A stretch of 41,549 nucleotides of DNA, from NCBI RefSeq assembly GCF_002000485.1, contig NZ_MLAJ01000009.1:1-41549 (forward strand), written 5' to 3'. The notes under the pieces were generated by a model. That model did not search any database and was not told the origin of the DNA. It worked only from the letters and a program-made list of their open reading frames with translations. Made by a program: the position numbers and the translations under genes. Positions 18,695-28,501 of this stretch are shown piece by piece (position 1 is the stretch's first letter; every line of letters starts with the position of its first letter). Source of the DNA: Rodentibacter ratti. Lineage in GTDB: Bacteria; Pseudomonadota; Gammaproteobacteria; Enterobacterales; Pasteurellaceae.

Positions 18695-20185
18695 ATGTAT
18701 ATCGGCATTGATTGTGGTACGCAAGGCACAAAAGCGATTATCGTAGATTATGCGCAGAAAAAAGTGATTGGGGTGGGGTATGCCGCACATGATTTGATTG
18801 AGCAATCAAACGGGCGACGTGAACAGCATCCTAATTGGTGGCTTGACGCATTCAACCAAGCATTAAGCATGGCGTTAAAACAGGCGCAAACTTCACCGCA
18901 CTTTTCACCACGTTTAGTGAAAGGCATCGGGATTTCCGGTCAACAACACGGTTTAGTTTTGTTGGATGAGGACGATCAACCTTTATACAACGCAAAACTT
19001 TGGTGTGATACGGAAACGGCAGATGAAAATGCCGCGTTGATTGAGCGTCTTGGAGGCAAAGAGGCGGCATTTCATCAACTCGGTATTATGTGCCAAACAG
19101 GCTATACCGCCTCTAAATTGTGTTGGTTTCGCCGGCATTATCCGGCGCTTTTTGGACGAATCCGAAAAATTATGTTACCTCACGATTATCTTAATTATTG
19201 GCTTACCGGGAATTTTTGTACAGAGTTTGGCGATGCTTCCGGTAGCGGTTATTTTGATATTGTGAAACGGCAATGGAATCCAACTGTATTTGCACAAATT
19301 GCACCGGAATTAAATATGGAAGAGGTGCTGCCAACCTTGCTTTCAGCACAGGAAAAACTTGGTGTGATAAAACCTGACATTGCGGCTCAATTCGGTTTTA
19401 ACGAAGATGTCGTGGTTTCCACCGGCGGTGGCGATAATATGATGGGCGCAATAGGTACAGGAAATATCCGTGAGGGCATTGTCACGATGAGTCTTGGTAC
19501 ATCCGGCACCCTCTATGCTTACACACATAAACCGTTGCAGGATTTACCTCCGATGATTGCTAATTTTTGTTCGAGTAATAATGGTTGGTTGCCGCTCATC
19601 TGTGTGATGAATATGACGTCATCAAATAAACAGGTAATGAATTTGCTTAATATTGATGTGGCGGAATTTAATCATCTTGCACAACAAGCACCGATTGGAT
19701 CGGAAGGGATGACGATTTTGCCATTTTTTAACGGCGAGCGTGTTCCGCCTTTACCGAATGAAAAAGCCCGTATTTTAGGATTAGATTCCAGTAATTTCAC
19801 CCAAGCCAATCTTTGCCGTGCCATGATGGAAAGCGCAACTTTTACCTTGCGTTACGGATTGGATCTTTTCCGCCAAGCGGGTTTGGCAACATCACAAATT
19901 CGTTTGATCGGCGGCGGTGCGAAAAGTGTACTTTGGCGGCAAATCATCGCCGATGTGATGAATACGGAAGTCGTGTGTCTGTTGGAAGACGAAGCGGCGG
20001 CGCTTGGTGGGGCAATTCAAGCTATGTGGGCAAATGGCGAAGATGAGTTAGACAGATTATGTGAGGCATTTGTGCATTTAGATCCGGATTCAAGATGCTT
20101 TCCTCATCAACAAAATGTTGAATCCTATGAAAGGATTTATCAACGTTATCTTGCTTATCTTCATTCTCTCTATTCTCCCCATTAG
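18695..20185 (+). CDS. xylB: Xylulokinase
   Basis: A 496-residue FGGY carbohydrate kinase that phosphorylates D-xylulose to xylulose 5-phosphate for the pentose phosphate pathway. N-terminal MYIGIDCGTQGTKAII is the phosphate-1 loop, GISGQQHGLVLLD the substrate region, GGGDNMMGAIGTGNI and LSLGTSGTLYA-like the phosphate-2 region, and LIGGGAKSVLWRQIIADV the adenosine motif. Start at 18695 follows TTGGAGG; a GTG at 18653 would begin inside the intercistronic hairpin and adds 14 unrelated residues. It carries another uptake core at 18895-18903. Sequence is more divergent from E. coli XylB than xylA is, but context leaves little doubt. Confidence 0.93.
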   Translation: MYIGIDCGTQGTKAIIVDYAQKKVIGVGYAAHDLIEQSNGRREQHPNWWLDAFNQALSMALKQAQTSPHFSPRLVKGIGISGQQHGLVLLDEDDQPLYNAKLWCDTETADENAALIERLGGKEAAFHQLGIMCQTGYTASKLCWFRRHYPALFGRIRKIMLPHDYLNYWLTGNFCTEFGDASGSGYFDIVKRQWNPTVFAQIAPELNMEEVLPTLLSAQEKLGVIKPDIAAQFGFNEDVVVSTGGGDNMMGAIGTGNIREGIVTMSLGTSGTLYAYTHKPLQDLPPMIANFCSSNNGWLPLICVMNMTSSNKQVMNLLNIDVAEFNHLAQQAPIGSEGMTILPFFNGERVPPLPNEKARILGLDSSNFTQANLCRAMMESATFTLRYGLDLFRQAGLATSQIRLIGGGAKSVLWRQIIADVMNTEVVCLLEDEAAALGGAIQAMWANGEDELDRLCEAFVHLDPDSRCFPHQQNVESYERIYQRYLAYLHSLYSPH

Positions 20186-20188
20186 AGC

Positions 20189-20215
20189 AAAAGGTGGGTT
20201 AGCCCACCTTTTACT
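20189..20215. terminator. Bidirectional terminator between xylB and trmL
   Basis: AAAAGGTGGG (20189-20198), TTAG loop, CCCACCTTTT (20203-20212). A perfect 10-bp stem with flanking A and T runs, between convergent genes. Unlike most convergent terminators here it contains no uptake sequence. Confidence 0.88.
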
Positions 20216-20216
20216 T

Positions 20217-21292
<1,076 letters not shown>

Positions 21293-21340
21293 AAAGAAGC
21301 GGATTTTTAGTGAAAATTGTGCTTAGTTTAGACGATTTTT

Positions 21341-21349
21341 TGCTAGAAT
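21341..21349 (+). promoter_or_regulatory. Probable extended -10 promoter of ftsYEX
   Basis: TGCTAGAAT matches an extended -10 element, 41 bases before the chosen ftsY start; no good -35 at normal spacing. Confidence 0.45.
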
Positions 21350-21389
21350 GAACCACATTTTTATCGGACAGCAGTTAAGAGAACAATTT

Positions 21390-22754
21390 ATGGCAGAAGA
21401 AAAGAAAAAAGGCGGATTTTGGGCATCATTATTTGGGCGTAATAAAAAACAAGAAAGCACGCAAACTGAACCCATCATTGAAGAAGAAAAAATCGAGGAA
21501 ACGGCTGTTGAAAGTGAAATTATCGAACCTTCTGTTGAAAAGGTGAAAGAGCCGTCAGATGAAGCAGAAAGTGCGGTCAATTTTGACTCTGTTTTCACTG
21601 AAGAAACTCAAAAAGATGAGGTGGAACAAGCCGAAATAGCAGAAAAAAATTCAGAAATTTCAACCGCACTTGAGCAGTCTGATACTATTATTGAACCTGA
21701 AAATGTAGAAGAAAATCGCACCGTTGAAGGGGCAGAGATTGAAGCCGATATTGTCGAAGAGGTGAAACAAGAATTTTATCCTGAAACACAATCGGAAGTG
21801 CCGAGTGAAACCCGTGAAAAACCAAGCGAAGGCGGTTTTTTTAGCCGTTTAGTGAAAGGGCTACTCAAAACTAAACAGAATATCGGTGCCGGTTTCCGCA
21901 GTTTTTTCTTAGGCAAAAAAATTGATGATGAATTGTTTGAGGAGTTGGAAGAGCAGCTTCTCATGGCGGATATTGGCGTGCCAACCACCACGAAAATTAT
22001 TAAAAATCTAACGGAACACGCAAGCCGTAAGCAATTGCAAGATGCCGAATTGTTGTATCAACAGTTAAAAGTAGAAATGTCGGCAATTCTTGAACCTGTG
22101 GCTCAACCGTTAGTCATTGATAGCACGAAAAAACCTTATGTGATTTTAATGGTAGGGGTGAACGGTGTGGGGAAAACCACCACCATTGGTAAACTCGCGC
22201 GTAAATTCCAAGAGGAAGGGAAATCCGTGATGTTGGCGGCAGGTGATACTTTCCGTGCGGCAGCGGTGGAACAGTTGCAAGTATGGGGCGAGCGAAATCA
22301 TATTCCGGTAGTGGCACAAAGTACGGGCGCGGATTCTGCTTCGGTGATTTTTGATGCCATGCAATCTGCTGCGGCTCGCAATATTGATATTTTAATTGCT
22401 GATACCGCAGGGCGTTTACAAAACAAAAATAATTTAATGGACGAGTTGAAAAAAATCGTTCGCGTGATGAAAAAATATGATGAAACCGCCCCTCATGAAA
22501 TTATGCTCACGCTTGATGCGGGAACGGGGCAAAATGCCATCAGCCAAGCCAAATTATTTAATGAAGCCGTTGGTTTAACCGGTATTTCTCTCACCAAACT
22601 GGATGGAACGGCAAAAGGCGGGGTGATTTTCGCCATTGCCGATCAGTTTAACTTACCGATTCGCTATATTGGTGTCGGCGAAAAAATTGAAGATTTACGC
22701 GAGTTTAATGCCCAAGAATTCATTGACGCATTATTTATCCACGAAGAAGAATAA
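21390..22754 (+). CDS. ftsY: Signal recognition particle receptor FtsY
   Basis: A 454-residue SRP receptor GTPase that docks ribosome-SRP complexes at the inner membrane. Residues 1 to about 145 are a low-complexity acidic A domain (many Glu, Asp). The NG domain follows: the LLKTKQNIGAGFRSFF segment is the membrane-contacting helix region, G1 is GVNGVGKTTT (about 256-265), the insertion box AAGDTFRAAAVEQL, G3 DTAGRLQ, G4 TKLDGTAKGG. The start MAEEKKKGGFW matches Haemophilus FtsY; a start 42 bases earlier lacks homology. Two uptake cores in opposite orientation (21569-21577 and 21663-21671) lie in the acidic domain, where sequence constraint is low. First gene of ftsYEX. Confidence 0.97.
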   Translation: MAEEKKKGGFWASLFGRNKKQESTQTEPIIEEEKIEETAVESEIIEPSVEKVKEPSDEAESAVNFDSVFTEETQKDEVEQAEIAEKNSEISTALEQSDTIIEPENVEENRTVEGAEIEADIVEEVKQEFYPETQSEVPSETREKPSEGGFFSRLVKGLLKTKQNIGAGFRSFFLGKKIDDELFEELEEQLLMADIGVPTTTKIIKNLTEHASRKQLQDAELLYQQLKVEMSAILEPVAQPLVIDSTKKPYVILMVGVNGVGKTTTIGKLARKFQEEGKSVMLAAGDTFRAAAVEQLQVWGERNHIPVVAQSTGADSASVIFDAMQSAAARNIDILIADTAGRLQNKNNLMDELKKIVRVMKKYDETAPHEIMLTLDAGTGQNAISQAKLFNEAVGLTGISLTKLDGTAKGGVIFAIADQFNLPIRYIGVGEKIEDLREFNAQEFIDALFIHEEE

Positions 22755-22763
22755 GGACAGATC

Positions 22764-23420
22764 GTGATTAAATTCTCTAATGTATCCAAAGCCTATCATG
22801 GAGCAACCCAACCGGCGTTGCAGGGGCTGAATTTTCATTTGCCGGTAGGGAGTATGACTTATCTTGTGGGGCATTCCGGTGCAGGAAAAAGTACCTTGCT
22901 CAAATTGATTATGGGCATGGAAAAAGCCAATGCCGGGCAAATTTGGTTTAATGGCCACGACATTACCCGCCTGTCAAAATATGAGATTCCTTTTTTGCGT
23001 CGCCAAATAGGTATGGTTCACCAAGATTATCGTTTATTGACGGATCGCACAGTGGCAGAAAATGTGGCATTACCGCTGATTATTGCCGGTATGAATCCGA
23101 AAGATGCCCACTCTCGTGCGATGGCATCGCTTGATCGCGTAGGGCTTCGCAACAAGGCACATTATTTGCCGCCACAAATTTCCGGTGGGGAACAGCAACG
23201 GGTCGATATTGCTCGTGCGATTGTGCATAAACCACAACTTTTATTGGCGGATGAACCGACGGGGAATCTTGATGATGAGCTATCTTTAGGGATTTTTAAT
23301 CTCTTTGAAGAGTTCAATCGTTTGGGAATGACCGTATTAATTGCCACCCACGATATTAATTTAATTCAACAAAAACCAAAACCTTGTTTAGTGCTTGAAC
23401 AAGGCTATTTACGTTATTAA
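22764..23420 (+). CDS. ftsE: Cell division ATP-binding protein FtsE
   Basis: A 218-residue ABC ATPase: Walker A GHSGAGKST (36-44), Q-loop VHQDYRLL, signature SGGEQQRVDIARAI, Walker B LLLADEPTGNLD and switch His in ATHDINLI. With FtsX it forms the divisome complex that couples ATP hydrolysis to peptidoglycan hydrolase activation (through EnvC-type factors in enterobacteria). It lies nine bases after ftsY and nine before ftsX. Confidence 0.97.
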   Translation: MIKFSNVSKAYHGATQPALQGLNFHLPVGSMTYLVGHSGAGKSTLLKLIMGMEKANAGQIWFNGHDITRLSKYEIPFLRRQIGMVHQDYRLLTDRTVAENVALPLIIAGMNPKDAHSRAMASLDRVGLRNKAHYLPPQISGGEQQRVDIARAIVHKPQLLLADEPTGNLDDELSLGIFNLFEEFNRLGMTVLIATHDINLIQQKPKPCLVLEQGYLRY

Positions 23421-23429
23421 GGAAAAACC

Positions 23430-24362
23430 ATGAGCCGATCAACCGATGCTTCTTTTTTTGTGAAAACGGCTTACACCTTACGTGCGGTGTGGGCGGATTT
23501 GTGGCAACGCAAATTCGGTACGTTGCTCACGATTCTGGTTATTGCCGTATCACTCACTATTCCGACTGTCAGCTATTTAATGTGGAAAAATTTACATTTA
23601 GCCACCACGCAATTTTATCCGGAAAGCGAGCTCACCATTTATTTACACAAAAATTTAACGGAAGAAGATGCGAATTTAGTGGTGGAAAAGATTCGTCAGC
23701 AGGAAGGCGTTGACTCCCTCAATTATGTGTCTCGCCAAGAAAGCTTAAAGGAATTTAAAAGCTGGTCGGGGTTCGGCGAAGAATTGGATATTCTTGATGA
23801 TAACCCACTACCGGCAGTGGTGATGGTGAAACCGACTAAAGAATTTAATGCTTCAGAAAAACGTGAGGTGTTGCGTACCAATCTTGATAAAATCAAAGGT
23901 GTGCAAGAAGTCCGGTTAGATAATGATTGGATGGAAAAATTGACCGCACTTTCATGGCTTGTGGCACATGTAGCGATTTTTTGCACTGTATTAATGGCAA
24001 TCGCTGTCTTCTTAGTGATCGGCAACAGTATTCGTTCAGATGTGTATAGCAGCCGGGCAGACATTGATGTGATGAAATTACTCGGCGCAACTGATCATTT
24101 TATTCTCCGTCCTTACCTTTACACCGGCATGATTTATGCCCTGTTGGGTGGTTTTGTTGCCGCCATTTTTAGTAGTTTTATCATTGGCTATTTCACTTCT
24201 GCGGTGAAGTATGTCACCGATATTTTCGCCGTACAGTTTGCCCTAAACGGCTTAGCTGTCGGAGAATTGATTTTTCTCTTAGTAAGCTGTTTGATTATGG
24301 GCTATGTTGGCGCATGGATCGCCGCAAAAAGACACATTGCCTTGATTGATAACCGAGTTTAG
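23430..24362 (+). CDS. ftsX: Cell division protein FtsX
   Basis: A 310-residue inner membrane protein with four predicted membrane segments (about 29-49, 178-198, 225-250, 275-300) and a periplasmic domain between the first two (ESELTIYLHKNLTEEDANLV...VQEVRLDNDWMEKL), the FtsX architecture. The DIDVMKLLGATDHFILRPYLYTG stretch is the conserved coupling region to FtsE. An uptake core (23943-23951) encodes Thr-Ala-Leu just before the second membrane segment. Last gene of ftsYEX, ended by a long hairpin. Confidence 0.95.
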   Translation: MSRSTDASFFVKTAYTLRAVWADLWQRKFGTLLTILVIAVSLTIPTVSYLMWKNLHLATTQFYPESELTIYLHKNLTEEDANLVVEKIRQQEGVDSLNYVSRQESLKEFKSWSGFGEELDILDDNPLPAVVMVKPTKEFNASEKREVLRTNLDKIKGVQEVRLDNDWMEKLTALSWLVAHVAIFCTVLMAIAVFLVIGNSIRSDVYSSRADIDVMKLLGATDHFILRPYLYTGMIYALLGGFVAAIFSSFIIGYFTSAVKYVTDIFAVQFALNGLAVGELIFLLVSCLIMGYVGAWIAAKRHIALIDNRV

Positions 24363-24374
24363 GTGTTGATATTG

Positions 24375-24440
24375 AAAAGTGCGGTTGTTTTCTATTGTGT
24401 TTTGATTTTGAAACAATGTGGAAAATAACCGCACTTTTTG
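24375..24440. terminator. Bidirectional terminator between ftsX and lsrE
   Basis: AAAAGTGCGGTTGTTTTC (24375-24392) pairs with GGAAAATAACCGCACTTTTT (24420-24439) and an inner ATTGTGTTT/AAACAAT stem extends it. Both arms hold an uptake core. It sits three bases past the lsrE stop on the other strand, ending both operons. Confidence 0.85.
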
Positions 24441-24442
24441 TA

Positions 24443-25135
24443 TTAATGGGATAGCATTTTTTTCCATTCTATCAGGGTATTTTCAAAGGCATCCGATGAA
24501 AACAAAGCACTACCGGATACAACCCAATCGATTCCATATTTTTTCAAATGTGAAGCCAATTCAAATGTCATTGAGCCATCAATAGAGATGAGTTTTTCCT
24601 GTCGTGAGTCATTAAGTTGGTTAGATAATTGGGTTAATCTTTCGGTTATTTGATCAAAATTAGCTTTTTCCCCTGTTCTTGGATCCAATGTTAAGATTTG
24701 GATTAAATCAATATTCGGTAAATAGGGATAAAGTAATTCTAAAGGTGTATTAGGACAAATAGCCAAGCCACATAATATCGTTTTTTGCGTTTTTAGCCAT
24801 TGTAATGTGTTGTCCAGATCAACGGTATTTTCAACTTGTAAGGTAATAATATCTGCACCGGCAGCAGCACATTTTTTAGCAACGTTAAATTGATCTTTTA
24901 CCATTAAATGAACATCTTTTATGAATGTGTTAGGAAACTGCTGTATCGCCATACTTCCCACAGTGAAAAAAGGAGAAAACTGTCCGTCAGCAATATCAAA
25001 ATGCAGGAGGCTGAGTTGGTTTTGGCTCAATAGATTGAGTGTTTCTGAAAATTTAAGCCAATCAGACGCCAATATTCCCACACTGATTGGCTGTGATTTT
25101 AACGCTGAAATTAACCGCACTTTTTCTGCGTTCAT
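24443..25135 (-). CDS. lsrE: LsrE: ribulose-phosphate-3-epimerase-like protein of the AI-2 operon
   Basis: A 230-residue TIM-barrel protein of the ribulose-phosphate 3-epimerase superfamily, resembling Salmonella LsrE (shared SVGILA, DGQF-P-FTVG, FIKDVHLMV, VVSGSALF). All four metal and acid/base ligands of the epimerase family are in place: His45 and Asp47 (LLHFDIADG), His76 (DVHLMV) and Asp186 (SIDGSM), so it is probably active. Its substrate in AI-2 breakdown is not established. It is the last gene of the leftward lsrACDBFGE operon and overlaps lsrG by an ATGA. It differs from housekeeping Rpe, so it should not be named rpe. An uptake core lies at 25114-25122. Confidence 0.85.
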   Translation of the reverse strand: MNAEKVRLISALKSQPISVGILASDWLKFSETLNLLSQNQLSLLHFDIADGQFSPFFTVGSMAIQQFPNTFIKDVHLMVKDQFNVAKKCAAAGADIITLQVENTVDLDNTLQWLKTQKTILCGLAICPNTPLELLYPYLPNIDLIQILTLDPRTGEKANFDQITERLTQLSNQLNDSRQEKLISIDGSMTFELASHLKKYGIDWVVSGSALFSSDAFENTLIEWKKMLSH

Positions 25136-25437
25136 GATTTAATTTCCTCAGGGAAGACCCATTCAAAGATTTTTTTGCTTCGATGTGTCGTCATTAAGGG
25201 CTCAAGCTCTTTCACACAACGTTGGTAATGTTCCGTTTTTCTGTGTTCTGCCAATGCTTGTTCATTTTCATAAACTTCATAAGCATAGAAGCGGGTTCGA
25301 ATTTCCGGGTCACGTAAGACATCAAAGCGTAAGTTACCTTTTTCTTGGCGTGTTCCGAGATGGTTGCGTTCAAATACATCAAGAAATTCTTGTTCTTTAC
25401 CTTCTTTTATATTAATTTCAACGAGCATAGCAAACAT
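25132..25437 (-). CDS. lsrG: (4S)-4-hydroxy-5-phosphonooxypentane-2,3-dione isomerase LsrG
   Basis: A 101-residue ABM-fold (antibiotic monooxygenase-like) protein that isomerises phospho-AI-2 to the substrate of LsrF. LVEINIKEGKEQEFLDVFERNHLG and GNLRFDVLRDPE...RFYAYEVYENEQA correspond closely to E. coli LsrG, as does HRKTEHYQRCV. The start at 25437 has AAGGAG five bases away. It is preceded by a strong intercistronic hairpin and overlaps lsrE by four bases. Confidence 0.95.
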   Translation of the reverse strand: MFAMLVEINIKEGKEQEFLDVFERNHLGTRQEKGNLRFDVLRDPEIRTRFYAYEVYENEQALAEHRKTEHYQRCVKELEPLMTTHRSKKIFEWVFPEEIKS

Positions 25438-25462
25438 AATTTCTCCTTAGTTTCAGTGGAAT

Positions 25463-25495
25463 AACATTCCTCCGTTGTAGCAAGGGAGGAATGTT
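25463..25495 (-). other. Intercistronic hairpin between lsrF and lsrG
   Basis: AACATTCCTCC (25463-25473) and GGAGGAATGTT (25485-25495) form a perfect 11-bp stem, continued after a G-G mismatch by TTG/CAA around a TAG loop. It lies six bases after the lsrF stop and before the lsrG ribosome binding site. There is no T-run after it in the leftward direction, so it is more likely an mRNA-stabilising element than a terminator. Confidence 0.7.
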
Positions 25496-25501
25496 GAGTG
25501 A

Positions 25502-26386
25502 TTAACAGTGATGGTTTTTTTCGTGTAGATATAATTGGTATGCCTGTTCAGCATTTTCGCTACCATGAACAATCGCGTTAACAGCTTTTAACATCGCGAT
25601 TGGTGCATCTGATTGGAAAATATTGCGCCCCATATCTACACCGGCTGCGCCTTGATCAATCGCTTTATAGCACATTTCTAAGGCTTCATTTTCCGGGAGT
25701 TTTTTGCCACCGGCAATCACAATCGGTACCGGACAACCTGCGGTAACACGCTCAAACCCTTTATCAACATAATAAGTTTTAATAATATGTGCGCCCATTT
25801 CCGCTGCAATACGGGTTGCGAGTGAGAAATAACGTTGATCACGCGCCATATCTTTACCCACGCCGGTTACTGCCATAATAGGCATTCCGTAGCGAGTGCC
25901 TTGATCCACCAACTGAATAATGTTTTTAATAGACTGGTGTTCATATTGAGAGCCAATATAAACTTGTGCAGCCATAGCGGAAACGTTTAATCGAAGCGCA
26001 TCTTCAACGGATACGGCAACGGCCTCATTGGAGAGTTCTGTTAAAATTGAATTTGCACCGGAAGCCCTCAATGCAACGGGTTTACGAACGCTAGGAGGCA
26101 CAACACTGCGTAAAATACCTCGTGTACACATTAATACATCGGTATATTCAAATAACGGCGCAATATTTAAATCAATGCGTTCAAGCCCGGTTGTTGGGCC
26201 TTGGAAATAGCCGTGATCAAAGGCTAACATAATTGTTTTGCCTGTTTTGGGATTAAAAATATTGGCTAAGCGGGATTGCATTCCCCAATCCAGCGCACCC
26301 GAGCCTTTTAAATAAAACGCTTGATGAGTTTGTGGTTTGTCTAAACCAAAATCTTTACCGTCTCGAATATCATCTAAATCTGCCAT
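25502..26386 (-). CDS. lsrF: 3-hydroxy-5-phosphonooxypentane-2,4-dione thiolase LsrF
   Basis: A 294-residue class I aldolase-fold protein that transfers an acetyl group from the isomerised AI-2 phosphate to CoA, giving acetyl-CoA and dihydroxyacetone phosphate. The catalytic lysine region [13 protein letters not shown], the phosphate site [22 protein letters not shown] and [15 protein letters not shown] match E. coli Lsr[18 protein letters not shown] is the family's N-terminal motif. Its dihydroxyacetone phosphate product could feed TpiA, which is also encoded in this window. Confidence 0.97.
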   Translation of the reverse strand: MADLDDIRDGKDFGLDKPQTHQAFYLKGSGALDWGMQSRLANIFNPKTGKTIMLAFDHGYFQGPTTGLERIDLNIAPLFEYTDVLMCTRGILRSVVPPSVRKPVALRASGANSILTELSNEAVAVSVEDALRLNVSAMAAQVYIGSQYEHQSIKNIIQLVDQGTRYGMPIMAVTGVGKDMARDQRYFSLATRIAAEMGAHIIKTYYVDKGFERVTAGCPVPIVIAGGKKLPENEALEMCYKAIDQGAAGVDMGRNIFQSDAPIAMLKAVNAIVHGSENAEQAYQLYLHEKNHHC

Positions 26387-26401
26387 TGTTATGCTCCTTA
26401 A

Positions 26402-27418
26402 TTAGAAATTGTACTGATCAATATTGTCTTTAGTGAAGACAACACGTTGTGGTAATAGCACAATGCCGTTACCTTTTGCTTCGTATTCGTAACCCTGAAC
26501 TTTGTTTGGTGATACTTCAATTGTGCCAATACCTTCAACTTCTACTTTATCACCGACATTAAGCGGTTTGCCTTTCAGTAAATCGTTTGCTACGGCAATG
26601 GAAATTTTGCCTTGTTGCACGACATCCCAAAGACCAAACTGTTTAACCGTGCCTCGTTTTACATAAGGTCGCATCACGTTAGGGGTACTAAAACCAACGA
26701 TAGCAACATGGTTTACTTTGAGATTTTCAGCGGCTTGTGCGGCGGCCGGTAATGCATTGGCATCCGGTGCAATAATGGCATCTAAGTCCGGATAAGCTTT
26801 TAAAATACCCTCTGCGGTTTGAAGTGATTTAATCGCATCGTTGTAACCGAATTGAGTGGTGACAATTTCCCATTCCGGATGATTTTTAGCGATTTTTGCT
26901 TTCGCTTCTTTTACCCATTGATTTTGATCAGTGACCGTTGGACTGGAATAAAAGAAGGCAACTTTGGCGTTAGGTTTGGTTATTTGGCTTGATGCCATTT
27001 CAACAAGCATAGAACCTAATTGTTCCGGTGTTCCTTGGTTAATATAGTGGCTACGGCATTCCGGTTTCGTGTCTGAATCCCAAGTCAATACTTTTACACC
27101 TCGTTTCATCGCTCGTTGTAATGTAGAGCATAAGCCATCAGGTGAAACCGCCGAAACTACAATGGCTTTGTAGCCTTGATTGACGAAGTTATTAATTAAT
27201 TGTACTTGATTGGAAACACTCGGTTCCGTAGGACCGTCATAGGTAACATCCACCCCAAGGGTTTTTCCCATTTCAGTTGCACCTTGCCCACCGCTAGTGA
27301 AGAAGCCGACGCCGACTAATTTGGGGATAAAGGCGATGCGATCTGCTGCTTGTGCGGCAGTCGTCACAGATAAACCGAGTAATATGGAAAGTGCGGTCAT
27401 TTTCATACGAGTTTTCAT
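26402..27418 (-). CDS. lsrB: AI-2-binding periplasmic protein LsrB
   Basis: A 338-residue type I substrate-binding protein for the quorum-sensing signal AI-2 (R-THMF form). It has a Sec signal peptide with AQA|AD cleavage after residue 24. Mature protein landmarks of true LsrB are present: [71 protein letters not shown] and [23 protein letters not shown]. The start at 27418 follows GAGGAGAACTT; an in-frame extension would overlap lsrD. An uptake core (27389-27397) encodes Met-Thr-Ala-Leu-Ser in the signal peptide. Confidence 0.97.
   Translation of the reverse strand: MKTRMKMTALSILLGLSVTTAAQAADRIAFIPKLVGVGFFTSGGQGATEMGKTLGVDVTYDGPTEPSVSNQVQLINNFVNQGYKAIVVSAVSPDGLCSTLQRAMKRGVKVLTWDSDTKPECRSHYINQGTPEQLGSMLVEMASSQITKPNAKVAFFYSSPTVTDQNQWVKEAKAKIAKNHPEWEIVTTQFGYNDAIKSLQTAEGILKAYPDLDAIIAPDANALPAAAQAAENLKVNHVAIVGFSTPNVMRPYVKRGTVKQFGLWDVVQQGKISIAVANDLLKGKPLNVGDKVEVEGIGTIEVSPNKVQGYEYEAKGNGIVLLPQRVVFTKDNIDQYNF
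27389..27397 (+). repeat. Uptake signal sequence core inside the LsrB signal peptide
   Basis: AAGTGCGGT followed by CATTTT; on the coding strand it reads Thr-Ala-Leu at residues 8-10 of LsrB. Confidence 0.9.
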
Positions 27419-27453
27419 AACAAGTTCTCCTCTTAAGGTTGAGTGTTTAAGGA

Positions 27454-28461
27454 CTAATCTACGATTGCTTGATGTTTGGCTTTTCGACGTATCCATTGCA
27501 TCATTGCACCGTAGTGCAAGCTAACGGATTTGCCGATTAATACAATAATCAGTAAGGCACCGGATAGGGCACTTGAAATCTCATTTGGAATACCGATCAT
27601 TTGTAAACCTTGTTGTAAATAACCGATTAATAGGGCTGCGATAGCGGTACCGATAATAGAGCCTGAACCGCCATAAATGTTGGCACCACCCAATACAACG
27701 GCGGTCAGCACCGGCATTAATAATGAGCTGCCTAAATCTGAACGGGCGGAACCAAAATAGGACACTAATAGCACTGCGACAAAAGCGGCAACAAGTCCGA
27801 TAAATGCGTAAATGAGAAAAAGTGTTTTTTGAATCGGAACTGCACTGTAACGAGAGGTTCGTTCACTCTGACCAATTAGAAAAATGCTTCTTCCAATTTT
27901 GGTTTTGTGCATAAGTAGCCAGAAAACAAACGTCATTAATATGAAGTAAAGAATAGGAGTGGGAATTCCTAATAAGGTTTGATTAGCAAATTCTAATAGT
28001 GATTCAGGGAATCCACCGATACCTTCATAACCGGTTGCCCCAGCGAAACCGGATAGGAGCAATGCGCCACCGCCAAAAAGATACATGGTGCCTAGCGTGA
28101 TCACCAAGGGATTAACTTTTGTATAAAGAATAAGCCCGGCATTAATAAGCCCACACAGTAGCCCCACAACAAAGGTTGCCGGGATAGCAAGGCTAAGCGG
28201 CATATCCAATTTAAATAACACGCCTAATGTTATGGCGCATAAGCCAACCGTTGAACCGAAAGAAATGTCCATTCCCCCACTGATAATAATCATTGTTAAC
28301 GGAAGTGCCAGCATACCAATATAGATGAAATCACTTGTACTATATAAGAGTACGTTGAGATCAAGCATTAAGGGATTGAATAGACCGAATCCAAGAATTT
28401 CAAGTATTAATAGCAGTAGCAATGTCAATTCCCAAGCATGTTTTTTTATCGTCAACATCAT
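27454..28461 (-). CDS. lsrD: AI-2 ABC transporter permease LsrD
   Basis: A 335-residue CUT2-family permease. [24 protein letters not shown] is the family motif (about 51-74), and [61 protein letters not shown] and [13 protein letters not shown] agree with E. coli LsrD. With LsrC it forms the channel for AI-2 import. Two adjacent ATGs follow AAAGGAG; the first (28461) is used here. An uptake core (28477-28485) lies in the 40-base gap before it, next to the ribosome binding site. Confidence 0.96.
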   Translation of the reverse strand: MMLTIKKHAWELTLLLLLILEILGFGLFNPLMLDLNVLLYSTSDFIYIGMLALPLTMIIISGGMDISFGSTVGLCAITLGVLFKLDMPLSLAIPATFVVGLLCGLINAGLILYTKVNPLVITLGTMYLFGGGALLLSGFAGATGYEGIGGFPESLLEFANQTLLGIPTPILYFILMTFVFWLLMHKTKIGRSIFLIGQSERTSRYSAVPIQKTLFLIYAFIGLVAAFVAVLLVSYFGSARSDLGSSLLMPVLTAVVLGGANIYGGSGSIIGTAIAALLIGYLQQGLQMIGIPNEISSALSGALLIIVLIGKSVSLHYGAMMQWIRRKAKHQAIVD

Positions 28462-28501
28462 CTTTCTCCTTTAATGACCGCACTTTGATAAACAAATGGG
28501 G

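Noticed and set aside
24443-25135. Calling this gene rpe (housekeeping ribulose-phosphate 3-epimerase).
   Set aside because: Sequence features match Salmonella LsrE more closely, and it is translationally coupled to lsrG.
26402-27418. Calling the binding protein RbsB (ribose), which can also bind AI-2 in relatives.
   Set aside because: The ligand-region motifs and the complete lsr gene order identify LsrB.
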